Assembly (NCBI GenBank): GCA_963169665.1 | Contig: CAUJET010000174.1 | Coordinates: 1-61,401, forward strand | Direction: 5' to 3' | Length of the DNA: 61,401 bases | DNA from: Actinomycetota bacterium | GTDB taxonomy: Bacteria > Actinomycetota > Acidimicrobiia > Acidimicrobiales > Ilumatobacteraceae | Part shown: piece after piece, positions 33,149 to 41,560 of the stretch | Layout of the letters: each line of letters opens with the position of its first letter | Numbering within the stretch: position 1 is the stretch's first letter | The notes under the pieces: model-generated | What the model saw: the letters and a program-made list of their open reading frames with translations, nothing else | The model's database searches: none | What the model was told of the DNA's origin: nothing | Translations under genes and position numbers: made by a program

Positions 33149-34504
33149 CTATCGGCGGAGGGTGGTGCCGGCCTTGGTGGTCTCGACGGTCCAGCCATCG
33201 GCCTGCAGTTCGGCGCGCAGGGCGTCGGCGGTGGCGAAGTCCTTCGCCGCACGAGCGGCGTCGAGCGCGGCGGCCTTCGCGGCTGCCTCGGCGGGCACGT
33301 CGCCCCCGGTGTTGAGCACCAGACCGAACGCCGTGCACATCTGGTGCACCGCGGCCACCAGCGCTCCGGCCTCGGCGCCACCGGCGTCGAGTGCGGCGTT
33401 CGCACGGCGCACCGTGTCGAACATGATCGCGGTCGCGCCGGGCGTGTCGAGGTCGTCGTCCATGCGCTCGCGGAACCGGGCCAGCACGTCGGCATCGGCG
33501 TCGGCCGTCGCGACCGACGACGTGCGCGCGGCGAACGCGTCGAGCCCGGCGAGCGCCTTCACCGACGCGTCGATGTTCTCCTGGCCGACCGCGACCGGCC
33601 CGCGGTAGTGCGACTGCAGCAGCAGCATGCGGTACGCACGCGGGTCGTAGTACTCCATGAGGTCGAGCAGGTTGGCCACGTTGCCGAGGCTCTTCGACAT
33701 CTTCTCGCCCTCACCGTCGACCACGAACCCGTGGTGCATCCAGTGGTTGGCGAACGTGCGGCCGAGCGCGACGGCCTGGGCGCGCTCGTTCTCGTGGTGC
33801 GGGAACTTGAGGTCCTGCCCACCGCAGTGGAGGTCGAAGCCCTCGCCCAGCAGGTCGAGACTCATCACCACGCACTCGCTGTGCCAACCCGGCCGACCCT
33901 CGCCCCATGGCGACGGCCACGACGGCTCGCCCGGCTTGGAGAACTTCCACAGGACGAAGTCGGCGGGGTGACGCTTGTTCTCGGCGCCGAACACGTCGCG
34001 GTCGCCGCCACCGGCGAGCATGTCGTCGAGGCTCTGGTGCACGAGCAGGCCGTAGTCGGGCACCTTCTCGACGCTGAGGTAGATCCCGTCGTCGGTGACG
34101 TACGCGGTGCCGTTGTCGACGAGCTGGCCGATCATCTCCACCATCTCCGGCACGTACTCGGTGGCGTGCGGGACGTCGGTGGGGCGGGCGACGTTGATCT
34201 TGCCCATCGCCTCGAACCACACCGCTTCGCACTTGTGCGTGATCTCCTGCCACGGCCGCTGCTCGCGGTTGGCGCGGTTGATGATGCTGTCGTCGATGTC
34301 GGTGATGTTGCTGACGAGTCGCACGTGCAGCCCCGTCCACTCGAGGTAGCGACGAAGCACGTCGTACACGAGCGTCGCCCGGCCGTGGCCGAGGTGGGGC
34401 GGGCCGTACACGGTGGGTCCACACAGGTACATGCTCACCGTGCCGGGTTCGCGGAGCGCGAGCTCGCGAACTTCCCGTGAGGCGGTGTCGTACAGGTGCA
34501 ACAT
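33149..34504 (-). CDS. cysS: Cysteinyl-tRNA synthetase
   Basis: 451 residues, full length. The HIGH-type motif PHLGH lies at 36-40 and KMSKS at 268-272. The zinc-binding Cys in YLCGPTVYG, Cys/His in HSECV and HHENE, and the recognition segment DLHCGGQDLKFPHHENE are present, as is the C-terminal DALR-like anticodon domain (FATADALRAELQADGW). It charges tRNA-Cys. MshC, the related mycothiol ligase, lacks this C-terminal domain. ATG start at 34504 with a TAGGAT box 8 nt upstream. It converges with the thioesterase. Confidence 0.97.
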   Translation of the reverse strand: MLHLYDTASREVRELALREPGTVSMYLCGPTVYGPPHLGHGRATLVYDVLRRYLEWTGLHVRLVSNITDIDDSIINRANREQRPWQEITHKCEAVWFEAMGKINVARPTDVPHATEYVPEMVEMIGQLVDNGTAYVTDDGIYLSVEKVPDYGLLVHQSLDDMLAGGGDRDVFGAENKRHPADFVLWKFSKPGEPSWPSPWGEGRPGWHSECVVMSLDLLGEGFDLHCGGQDLKFPHHENERAQAVALGRTFANHWMHHGFVVDGEGEKMSKSLGNVANLLDLMEYYDPRAYRMLLLQSHYRGPVAVGQENIDASVKALAGLDAFAARTSSVATADADADVLARFRERMDDDLDTPGATAIMFDTVRRANAALDAGGAEAGALVAAVHQMCTAFGLVLNTGGDVPAEAAAKAAALDAARAAKDFATADALRAELQADGWTVETTKAGTTLRR

Positions 34505-34512
34505 GGGCGGAG

Positions 34513-34518
34513 ATCCTA
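34513..34518 (-). promoter_or_regulatory. Candidate -10 hexamer TAGGAT before cysS
   Basis: Minus-strand TAGGAT lies 8 nt before the ATG at 34504. Confidence 0.35.
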
Positions 34519-34642
34519 CGAGAAATCGTCATCCACTCCCCGGTGGGTTCCGTAGACATGGCGTGCCGCCCGGAGCAGGAGCGGATCCCATTCAGGTAGC
34601 ACTCGCACCGGCCGATCGCCGGAGAACACGAAGGAGCCCCTC

Positions 34643-35287
34643 ATGTACAAGCGCGCCCTCGCGGCCGTCGGCATCGCCGTCGCCGCTTCCACCGTCGCAG
34701 CCATCGCCCCCGTGTCGGCGGCCGACTCGAAGTCTCTCACCATCGCCGACGTCCTGCTCGCCGACGACAAGGCCAGCGGCCAGGCCAACGTGCTCGACCG
34801 CAACTGGCGCGACTACGACCTGCTGACGGCGGCGGTGCTGGCCGTCGGCGCCACCGATCTCGTGCCCGCAGCCGCCAACAAGGATGCTGCGCTCACGGTG
34901 CTCGCACCCAACGACCAGGCGTTCCGCCTGCTCGCCCGCGACCTCACCAAGAAGCCGATGCGGACCGAGCAGCAGGTGCTCGATGCATTGCTGGCCGTCG
35001 AAGCCGGTGCGCCCGGCACCATCAAGACGGTGCTCACCTACCACATCGTCCCGGCCAAGCTCGGCCCCGCAGCGGTGCTGGCGAGCGACAATGTCCAGGT
35101 CAGCACCCTCGGTGGCGGCACGTTCGCCGTCGACGTGATCAACAAGCGCGTCGCGTTCGTGCAGTTCGTCGACGGCGACACCAACGCCCGCAACGCCTAC
35201 CTGAACAAGATCAACGTCGGTGGCGGCGAGCTGGCCAACGGCTACATCCACGGCGTCGACCGGGTGCTGCGTCCGATCGATCTCTGA
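34643..35287 (+). CDS. Secreted fasciclin-domain protein
   Basis: 214 residues with an AAGGAG Shine-Dalgarno. A cleavable Sec signal (residues 1-27, ending SAADSK) is followed by one FAS1 domain (about 30-212) with the hallmark H1/H2 blocks: LTVLAPNDQAFRLLARDL, VLTYHIVPAKLG and the closing NGYIHGVDRVLRPI. FAS1 domains mediate adhesion or bind cell-wall and lipidic ligands. The last four codons and the stop lie inside an 11-bp tandem repeat that continues past the gene, followed by a strong terminator. The gene is monocistronic. Confidence 0.93.
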   Translation: MYKRALAAVGIAVAASTVAAIAPVSAADSKSLTIADVLLADDKASGQANVLDRNWRDYDLLTAAVLAVGATDLVPAAANKDAALTVLAPNDQAFRLLARDLTKKPMRTEQQVLDALLAVEAGAPGTIKTVLTYHIVPAKLGPAAVLASDNVQVSTLGGGTFAVDVINKRVAFVQFVDGDTNARNAYLNKINVGGGELANGYIHGVDRVLRPIDL

Positions 35288-35340
35288 TCGATCTCTGATC
35301 GATCTCCGATCGATCTCCGATCGATCTCCGATCGATCTCT
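35275..35340. repeat. 11-bp tandem repeat, six copies, spanning a stop codon
   Basis: Six head-to-tail copies of GATCGATCTCY. The first copy encodes the last residues of the fasciclin protein and the first base of the TGA; the other five lie beyond. The unit contains the palindrome GATCGATC. Confidence 0.92.
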
Positions 35341-35399
35341 CGTCTGCGCGGCCGGACTCGGGTTCCCCTCCCTCCCGAGACCGGCCGGCATCGGCAAAC

Positions 35400-35437
35400 G
35401 GCCCGGATCGGTCTGCTCAGCAGGCCCGATCCGGGCC
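35400..35437 (+). terminator. Terminator of the fasciclin gene, 12-bp stem
   Basis: GGCCCGGATCGG (35400-35411) pairs with CCGATCCGGGCC (35426-35437) around a 14-nt loop, between the fasciclin gene and valS. Confidence 0.75.
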
Positions 35438-35490
35438 GGTTCGCGTTCCCGGCCCGGCGAAACACACCTGGTTGCCCGACGCCCCGCCGG

Positions 35491-35496
35491 TAGCCT
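35491..35496 (+). promoter_or_regulatory. Candidate -10 hexamer TAGCCT before valS
   Basis: Lies 9 nt before the ATG at 35506. Confidence 0.3.
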
Positions 35497-35505
35497 TGGG
35501 CCGCT

Positions 35506-38091
35506 ATGAACAGTCCAGCCGGCATCCCCGACAAGCCCTCCCTCGACGGCATCGAGTCGTCGCTGGTAGCGCAGTGGGAGACCGAGGGCGTCTACCGGTT
35601 CGACCGGTCGGCCACCCGCGATCAGGTGTTCGCGATCGACACGCCGCCGCCCACGGTCAGCGGTTCGCTGCACATCGGCCACGTGTTCAGCTACACGCAC
35701 ACCGACACCGTCGCCCGCTTCCAGCGCATGCGCGGCAAGACCGTCTTCTACCCCATCGGCTGGGACGACAACGGCCTCGCCACCGAGCGTCGCGTCCAGA
35801 ACTTCACCGGCGTCCGCTGCGACCCGTCGCTCCCCTACGACGACGGCTTCAGCGCACCGTTCCACGGCGACGTCCCGAAGGACCACCGCGCCACACCGGT
35901 CAGCCGCCCCAACTTCGTCGAGCTCTGCCGCGAGATCACCCATCTCGACGAGCAGGCGTTCGAGGAGCTGTTCCGCCGCCTCGGCCTGTCGGTCGACTGG
36001 TCGCTGCTCTACACCACCATCGGTGATCGTGCCCGCCGCGTGAGCCAGCGTGCGTTCCTGCGCAACCTCGCCCGCGGCGAGGCCTACCAGCAGGACGCGC
36101 CCACGCTCTACGACATCGACGAGCGCACCGCCGTCGCCCAGGCCGAGATGGAGGACCGCGACGTCCCCGGCGCCTACCACCAGCTCGCGTTCCACCGGGT
36201 GGACGGGCAGGGTGACCTCGTCATCGACACCACCCGCCCCGAGCTGCTCGCCAGCTGCGTCGCCATGGTCGCCCACCCCGACGACCCGCGCTTCCAGCCG
36301 CTGTTCGGCACCACGGTGCGCACGCCGCTGTTCGGCGTCGAGGTGCCCGTGCTCGCCCATCACCTCGCCGAACCCGAGAAGGGCACCGGCATCGCGATGA
36401 TCTGCACCTTCGGCGACATCACCGACGTCACCTGGTGGCGCGAGCTGAACCTGCCCTCGCGTGCGCTCATCGGCTTCGACGGTCGCTTCGCCGCCGAGGC
36501 ACCCGAGTGGATCACCACCGACGCCGGCCGCGAGGCCTACGCGCACATCGCCGGTCTCGCGCCGAAACAGGCGCAGAAGAAGGTCGTCGAGCTGCTGCAG
36601 GCCAGTGGCGAGATGCTCGGCGACGCCCGCCCCATCTCGCACCCGGTGAAGTTCTACGAGCGCGGCACCCGCCCGCTCGAGATCGTCGCCACCCGCCAGT
36701 GGTACATCCGCAACGGCGGTCGCGACAACGACCTGCGCGACGCCCTCGTCGAGCGCGGCAACGAGCTCACGTGGCACCCGAGCTACATGCAGCACCGCTA
36801 CGACAACTGGGTCGGTGGCCTCAACGGCGACTGGCTCATCAGCCGTCAGCGCTACTTCGGCGTGCCGATCCCGGTCTGGTACGGCGTCGACACCGACGGC
36901 AACCCCGACTACGCCACGGTGCTCGTCCCGCGCGAAGACCAGCTGCCGATCGACCCCAGCACCGACGTGCCCGAGGGCTACACGGCCGACCAGCGCAACG
37001 TGCCCGGCGGCTTCATCGGCGACCCCGACGTCATGGACACGTGGGCCACGTCGTCGCTCACCCCGCAGATCGCCGGCGACTGGGGCGACTCGAACGAGCT
37101 GTTCGACCGGGTGTTCCCGATGGACGTCCGCCCGCAGGGTCACGACATCATCCGGACGTGGCTGTTCGCCACCATGGTGCGCAGCCACCACGAGCACGGC
37201 ACGCCGCCGTGGCGCAACGCCGCGCTGTCCGGCTGGATCCTCGACCCCGACCGCAAGAAGATGTCGAAGAGCAAGGGCAACACGGTCACCCCGATGCACC
37301 TGCTCGAGCAGTACGGCACCGACGCGGTCCGGTACTGGTCCGCCTCGGGTCGCCCCGGTGTCGACACCGCGTTCGACGAGGGCCAGATGAAGATCGGCCG
37401 CAAGCTCGCGCTGAAGCTGCTCAACGTCAGCAAGTTCGTGCTCGGCTTCGGCGAGCCATCGGCAGACGCCACCATCAGCGCCTCGATCGACCGGGCGATG
37501 CTCGGCCGTCTCGCCGGCGTCGTGGACGACGCCACCTCGGCGTTCGAGGGCTTCGACTACGCACGCGCGCTCGAGCGCACCGAAGGCTTCTTCTGGTGGT
37601 TCTGCGACGACTACGTCGAGCTGGTGAAGGCCCGCGCCTACGGCACGCAGGACGAGGCCGGCGCCCAGTCGGCCCGCGCCGCGCTGCGGCTCGCACTGTC
37701 GGCCGTCACGCGTGCGTTCGCACCGTTCCTGCCGTTCGTCACCGACGAGGTGTGGCGCTGGTGGCAGCCCGGGTCGGTCCACGCCGCTGCGTGGCCGACG
37801 GCCGACGAGCTCGGCACCGGCATCTCGGCGTCCGAGTCGGCGGCGGCCATCGAGCCCGTGTCGGAGGTGCTCGCCCAGGTGCGCCGTGCCAAGACCGAGG
37901 CAAAGGTCAGCCAGCGCGCCGCCATCGACACCCTCGTGGTGCACGCGCCCGATGCCGCTCGCACCGCCGTCGAAGCGGCGCTCGCCGACCTGCGCGACGC
38001 CGGCTCGATCGCCTCGGTCACGTTCGTGACCGGCGAGCAGATCGTGTGCGAGGTCACCCTCGCGCCGGTCGCCGACACGCCCGCCTCCTGA
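35506..38091 (+). CDS. valS: Valyl-tRNA synthetase
   Basis: 861 residues. HIGH at 56-59 (SGSLHIGH), the class I editing domain with DTTRPELL at about 241, KMSKS at 585-589 (DRKKMSKSKGN), the WHPSYMQHRYDNWVGGLNGDW segment, and the C-terminal anticodon-binding domain. The polypeptide ends soon after the anticodon-binding domain (IVCEVTLAPVADTPAS) without the long C-terminal coiled coil of E. coli ValS, as in many actinobacterial and archaeal-type enzymes. ATG at 35506. It appears to be transcribed alone. Confidence 0.97.
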   Translation: MNSPAGIPDKPSLDGIESSLVAQWETEGVYRFDRSATRDQVFAIDTPPPTVSGSLHIGHVFSYTHTDTVARFQRMRGKTVFYPIGWDDNGLATERRVQNFTGVRCDPSLPYDDGFSAPFHGDVPKDHRATPVSRPNFVELCREITHLDEQAFEELFRRLGLSVDWSLLYTTIGDRARRVSQRAFLRNLARGEAYQQDAPTLYDIDERTAVAQAEMEDRDVPGAYHQLAFHRVDGQGDLVIDTTRPELLASCVAMVAHPDDPRFQPLFGTTVRTPLFGVEVPVLAHHLAEPEKGTGIAMICTFGDITDVTWWRELNLPSRALIGFDGRFAAEAPEWITTDAGREAYAHIAGLAPKQAQKKVVELLQASGEMLGDARPISHPVKFYERGTRPLEIVATRQWYIRNGGRDNDLRDALVERGNELTWHPSYMQHRYDNWVGGLNGDWLISRQRYFGVPIPVWYGVDTDGNPDYATVLVPREDQLPIDPSTDVPEGYTADQRNVPGGFIGDPDVMDTWATSSLTPQIAGDWGDSNELFDRVFPMDVRPQGHDIIRTWLFATMVRSHHEHGTPPWRNAALSGWILDPDRKKMSKSKGNTVTPMHLLEQYGTDAVRYWSASGRPGVDTAFDEGQMKIGRKLALKLLNVSKFVLGFGEPSADATISASIDRAMLGRLAGVVDDATSAFEGFDYARALERTEGFFWWFCDDYVELVKARAYGTQDEAGAQSARAALRLALSAVTRAFAPFLPFVTDEVWRWWQPGSVHAAAWPTADELGTGISASESAAAIEPVSEVLAQVRRAKTEAKVSQRAAIDTLVVHAPDAARTAVEAALADLRDAGSIASVTFVTGEQIVCEVTLAPVADTPAS

Positions 38092-38136
38092 CGCCTCGCG
38101 TCCGCCCGGTCGCTCACCCGGGCCGGCCACCCTCAC

Positions 38137-38142
38137 TACGAT
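38137..38142 (+). promoter_or_regulatory. Candidate -10 hexamer TACGAT before the L,D-transpeptidase gene
   Basis: Lies 7 nt before the ATG at 38150. Confidence 0.35.
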
Positions 38143-38149
38143 CCGACGA

Positions 38150-38734
38150 ATGCGTCTCCCCCGCGTCATCGCGCTGACCGCCGTGGTCGGGCTCGTCGTC
38201 GCGGCGCCGATCGCGTACGGCGGCGACCTCGACGATTCGGCCGACGGCACGGGCACCGCCACACGCGGCACGGCGGTGCAGGTGGCCGACACCCAGGCGC
38301 CGCCCAGCACCGAGCTCGGCGACTCGCTGGAGATCCCCGCGAACTCCGGCACGGGTCGACGGGTCGTGTACTCCAAGGGCATCCAGCGCGTCTGGTTGAT
38401 CGAGGAGGACGGCACCATCTACGACACCCACCGGGTGTCGGGTCGCATGGACCAACCGAACTACGGCACGTACACCGTGTGGTCGCGAAGCGAGTTCACG
38501 TGCTCCAACGCGCACTCCAACATCTGCATGCGATTCATGGTTCGCTTCGCCCACAGCCGCCGCGGCGACAACATCGGCTTCCACGAGATCCCCAAGCGCG
38601 ACGGCGTGCCGATGCAGACCTACGACCAGTTGGGCGAACCCCTGTCGGGCGGCTGCGTCCGCCAGGCCACCGAGGACGCGATCATCACCTGGAACTGGGC
38701 CCAGATCGGCACCGTTGTCGTTGTCGTTCCCTGA
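38150..38734 (+). CDS. L,D-transpeptidase (YkuD domain), secreted
   Basis: 194 residues: signal peptide (1-24), a Thr/Asp-rich linker to about 60, then a YkuD catalytic domain. The domain runs from RRVVYSKGIQRVWLIEEDGT through GTYTVWSRSE to the active-site His in IGFHEIP and Cys169 in SGGCVRQ. These enzymes form 3-3 cross-links in peptidoglycan or attach proteins to it. The domain is minimal in size for the family. The stop codon lies within the left arm of a 14-bp terminator stem. Confidence 0.9.
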   Translation: MRLPRVIALTAVVGLVVAAPIAYGGDLDDSADGTGTATRGTAVQVADTQAPPSTELGDSLEIPANSGTGRRVVYSKGIQRVWLIEEDGTIYDTHRVSGRMDQPNYGTYTVWSRSEFTCSNAHSNICMRFMVRFAHSRRGDNIGFHEIPKRDGVPMQTYDQLGEPLSGGCVRQATEDAIITWNWAQIGTVVVVVP

Positions 38735-38772
38735 GCCACGCGCCCGACGGCCACCCGAGCTCAGGGAACGAC
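38723..38772 (+). terminator. Terminator with 14-bp perfect stem overlapping the stop codon
   Basis: GTCGTTCCCTGAGC (38723-38736) pairs with GCTCAGGGAACGAC (38759-38772). The TGA of the L,D-transpeptidase is inside the left arm. Confidence 0.75.
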
Positions 38773-38857
38773 CCAAGAAGTCGTGGTGGTTCCGTAGGTC
38801 GTTCCGTAGCGCATTCCGTGAGCGCGCTCCCCTGACGATCGGGGTTCGTACGCCTGC

Positions 38858-38863
38858 TACAAC
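38858..38863 (+). promoter_or_regulatory. Candidate -10 (TACAAC) before alcohol dehydrogenase 1
   Basis: Lies 6 nt before the ATG at 38870; the last base departs from TAnnnT. Confidence 0.25.
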
Positions 38864-38869
38864 CGCGGC

Positions 38870-40018
38870 ATGAAGACACGTGCAGCAGTTCTGTGGGGGA
38901 CGGACCAGCAGTGGCAGGTGGAGGAGATCACCATCGATCCTCCCCGCGTCGGCGAGGTCCTCGTCGAATGGAAGGTCGCGGGCATGTGCCACAGCGACGA
39001 ACACATGGTCACCGGCGACATGGTGCCGCCCGACGAAGCGCTCGCGATGATGGGGATCGAGAGCATCTTCCCGCTCATCGGCGGCCACGAGGGCGCCGGC
39101 GTGGTGCTCGAGGTCGGTCCCGGCGTCACCAGCGTGAAGCCGGGCGATCACGTGTCGGCCAGCTTCGTGCCGAGCTGCGGTCGCTGCCGCTACTGCAGCA
39201 CCGGTCGGCAGAACCTGTGCGACAACGGTCGGGGCACCCTCGGGGGCGGGATGATCACCGACGGCACGCACCGCCACTTCGTGAAGGGCGACCAGCCGGT
39301 CGGCCTGCTCGCGAAGCTCGGCACCTTCTCGAACCACGCCGTGGTGTCGGAGAACTCGCTCATCAAGGTCGACGACGATCTGCCGCTCGAGTGCGTGGCC
39401 CTCGTGTCGTGCGGCGTCGCCACCGGCTGGGGTTCGGCCGCCAACCGCGCTGCGGTCGGCCCGGGCGACACCGTGATCGTCGTCGGCATCGGTGGCATCG
39501 GCATCAATGCCGTGCAGGGCGCCAAGATGGCCGGCGCCAAGCACGTCATCGCGATCGACCCGCTCGAGTTCAAGCGCGAGAAGGCGATGGAGTTCGGCGC
39601 CACCCACACCTTCTCCTCCATGGAGGAGGCGATCGCCCCCGTCACCGAACTCACGTGGGGGCAGATGGCCGACAAGGTGATCATGACCCCGGGCGTGCTC
39701 TACGGCGACCTGATGGAGCTCGGTCTCGGCCTCACCGGCAAGGGCGGCACCTGCGTCGTCACCGCGATCGCACCGATGACGCAGAACCAGGCCGCGGTCA
39801 ACCTGTTCCAGCTCGCCATGTGGAACAAGGAGATCAAGGGCACGATCTTCGGTTCGCTCAACCCGCGGGCCGACATCCCCCGCCTGCTCGGCATGTACCG
39901 CGAGGGCACGCTGATGCTCGACGAGCTGATCACCCAGCGCTACTCGCTCGACGACATCAACGTCGGCTACCAGGCGATGCGCGACGGCGAGAACCTCCGC
40001 GGCGTCATCGTCTACTGA
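38870..40018 (+). CDS. Zinc alcohol dehydrogenase, NDMA-dependent (Rxyl_3153-like) type
   Basis: 382 residues. Medium-chain dehydrogenase with catalytic zinc ligands in GMCHSDEH, GGHEGAG and the downstream Cys in SCGVATGWGSA, four structural zinc cysteines in CGRCRYCSTGRQNLC, and a Rossmann motif VGIGGIGINAV. The N-terminal MKTRAAVLWG and the C-terminal ENLRGVIVY match the family whose members carry tightly bound NAD and whose electrons are thought to pass to mycofactocin. Compared with the paralogue at 43458 it has an insertion of about 14 residues after GDM (MVPPDEALAMMGIESIF). The presence of mftABC 10 kb away supports the assignment. Confidence 0.92.
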   Translation: MKTRAAVLWGTDQQWQVEEITIDPPRVGEVLVEWKVAGMCHSDEHMVTGDMVPPDEALAMMGIESIFPLIGGHEGAGVVLEVGPGVTSVKPGDHVSASFVPSCGRCRYCSTGRQNLCDNGRGTLGGGMITDGTHRHFVKGDQPVGLLAKLGTFSNHAVVSENSLIKVDDDLPLECVALVSCGVATGWGSAANRAAVGPGDTVIVVGIGGIGINAVQGAKMAGAKHVIAIDPLEFKREKAMEFGATHTFSSMEEAIAPVTELTWGQMADKVIMTPGVLYGDLMELGLGLTGKGGTCVVTAIAPMTQNQAAVNLFQLAMWNKEIKGTIFGSLNPRADIPRLLGMYREGTLMLDELITQRYSLDDINVGYQAMRDGENLRGVIVY

Positions 40019-40056
40019 CGCACCGGGTCACCTGGCTGACGACGGCCTGACGGTCC

Positions 40057-40090
40057 TGGCGCGTCCAGCGGTTGTACCCTGGACGCGCCA
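40057..40090 (+). promoter_or_regulatory. 11-bp hairpin ending in the start codon of the LCP gene
   Basis: TGGCGCGTCCA (40057-40067) and TGGACGCGCCA (40080-40090) are perfect inverted repeats with a 12-nt loop; the last base is the A of the ATG at 40090. A TACCCT hexamer sits at 40075-40080. It may be a terminator of the upstream gene, an operator, or a start-codon-masking hairpin. Confidence 0.5.
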
Positions 40091-41511
40091 TGTCGTTGCC
40101 GGTCCCTCCCCCTGATCCGCTGCCCCCGGTGGGCCCCGCCGACGCAACGGTGCCCGCCGAGGTGCCCGTGCTCGCCACGGCCGGACGGCATCGCCAGCGC
40201 CACCGCACCTGGCCGCAACGCCTGCTCCTCGCGCTCAACATCGTGGTGATCCTCGGGTGCTTCGGAGCGGCCGGCGGCCTCGTGGTGAGCCGCTACTACG
40301 GCAACACGCTCAACCGTGTCGAACTCGCCGATCCCACCGCATCCACACTCACGGGCACCACCGCACCGTCGAGTGGCACCGGCACCACGTTCCCGGTCGG
40401 CACCATCGTGATCGACGAGACCGCCACCACCGACGAAGGCGCGCCGCCGGAGACCTTCCCCGAGGCCGACCCCGAGGCGAAGAACTTCCTCATCACGGGC
40501 GCCGACAACAACGCCTGCATCGACCCCGACTCGCCCTACGCCGCAGCGTTCGGCAACCGCGAGAGCATGGGCGAGCGCAGCGACACGATCATGATCATGC
40601 GGGTCGACCCGTCCACCAAGCGGGCAGCGGTGCTGTCGTTCCCCCGCGACCTGTGGGTGAAGATCGCGGGCCGAGGCAGCAACAACCGGATCAACTCCGC
40701 CTACGTCCGCGACGACCCCACCCGCCTCCTCGGCACCATCTACAACAACTTCGGCATCGAGGTCGACCACTTCATCCAGATCGACTTCTGCGCCTTCAAG
40801 ACCATCGTCGACGGCCTCGGCGGCGTCGCCGTCCCCTTCGAGTACCCCGCACGCGACGTCAACACCGGCCTCGACGTCCCGACGACCGGCTGCTTCACCT
40901 TCGACGGCGACCACGCCCTCGCCTACGTCCGCTCCCGCAAGTACCAGTACATGGACGAGAACGGCAAGTGGAAGAACGACGGCCTGTCCGACCTCGGGCG
41001 GGTGTCACGCCAGCAGGACTTCCTCCGCCGCGTGCTGTCGGCCGCACTCGACCGGGGCGTCACCGATCCCGACGTCGCCCGCAGCCTGATCAAGGCGGCG
41101 CAGGAGAACGTCGTCGTCGACCAGGGGCTCACACTCAGCAAGATGCTCGAGTTCGTCGGCGTGTTGCGCAACTTCGAGCCGGGTGGCATCGCCACGTACC
41201 AGATCGAGGCGAAGGGCGCGAACGTCGGCGGCAACTCGGTGCTGCTCCCGCAGATCAACGGCGACAACATGCAGGCGATCCTCGCGATCTTCAAGGGCGA
41301 GGCCCCGCTCGCCGGAGCGCCGGTGCAGGTGTTCGACACCACCACGACGGCGGCCACCACCACCACCGTTGCGTCCGGCCCGACCACCACCACCCGCGGG
41401 ACGGCCTCCGCCACGACGACCACCATCGTCGACGAGGTGCCGGTCTCGACCGTGGTGGGTCCCGAGGAGAACGTGAAGGGCATCGTCCCGCCCAAGGGCG
41501 TGGAGTGCTGA
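40090..41511 (+). CDS. LytR-CpsA-Psr (LCP) family cell-wall glycopolymer ligase
   Basis: 473 residues from the ATG at 40090. A Pro-rich cytoplasmic tail, one transmembrane helix at about 44-66, a Thr-rich linker, then the LCP domain (about 130-300): FLITGADNNACI, GERSDTIMIMRVD, VLSFPRDLWVKI, NRINSAYV and the GCFTFDGDHALAYVRSRK region. LCP enzymes transfer undecaprenyl-linked polymers to peptidoglycan. The C-terminal 60 residues are a Thr/Ala-rich linker ending in GVEC, so the C-terminus is probably free or disulfide bonded. The start codon is part of a hairpin. Confidence 0.93.
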   Translation: MSLPVPPPDPLPPVGPADATVPAEVPVLATAGRHRQRHRTWPQRLLLALNIVVILGCFGAAGGLVVSRYYGNTLNRVELADPTASTLTGTTAPSSGTGTTFPVGTIVIDETATTDEGAPPETFPEADPEAKNFLITGADNNACIDPDSPYAAAFGNRESMGERSDTIMIMRVDPSTKRAAVLSFPRDLWVKIAGRGSNNRINSAYVRDDPTRLLGTIYNNFGIEVDHFIQIDFCAFKTIVDGLGGVAVPFEYPARDVNTGLDVPTTGCFTFDGDHALAYVRSRKYQYMDENGKWKNDGLSDLGRVSRQQDFLRRVLSAALDRGVTDPDVARSLIKAAQENVVVDQGLTLSKMLEFVGVLRNFEPGGIATYQIEAKGANVGGNSVLLPQINGDNMQAILAIFKGEAPLAGAPVQVFDTTTTAATTTTVASGPTTTTRGTASATTTTIVDEVPVSTVVGPEENVKGIVPPKGVEC

Positions 41512-41521
41512 CCTCGCGGGT

Positions 41522-41539
41522 GCTGATCGCCTGATCAGC
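41522..41539. terminator. Small bidirectional hairpin between convergent genes
   Basis: GCTGATC (41522-41528) pairs with GATCAGC (41533-41539) around GCCT, between the LCP stop and the VWA stop. There is no T-run. Confidence 0.4.
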
Positions 41540-41560
41540 CGCAGCAACGGTCGGGCGTGT

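Noticed and set aside
33149..34504. Could be MshC (mycothiol ligase) instead of CysS
   Set aside because: It is 451 residues with a C-terminal anticodon-binding domain; MshC lacks that domain.
35242..38418. A 1058-residue open frame on the minus strand
   Set aside because: Antisense to valS, which has all class I synthetase motifs. It is composition-driven.
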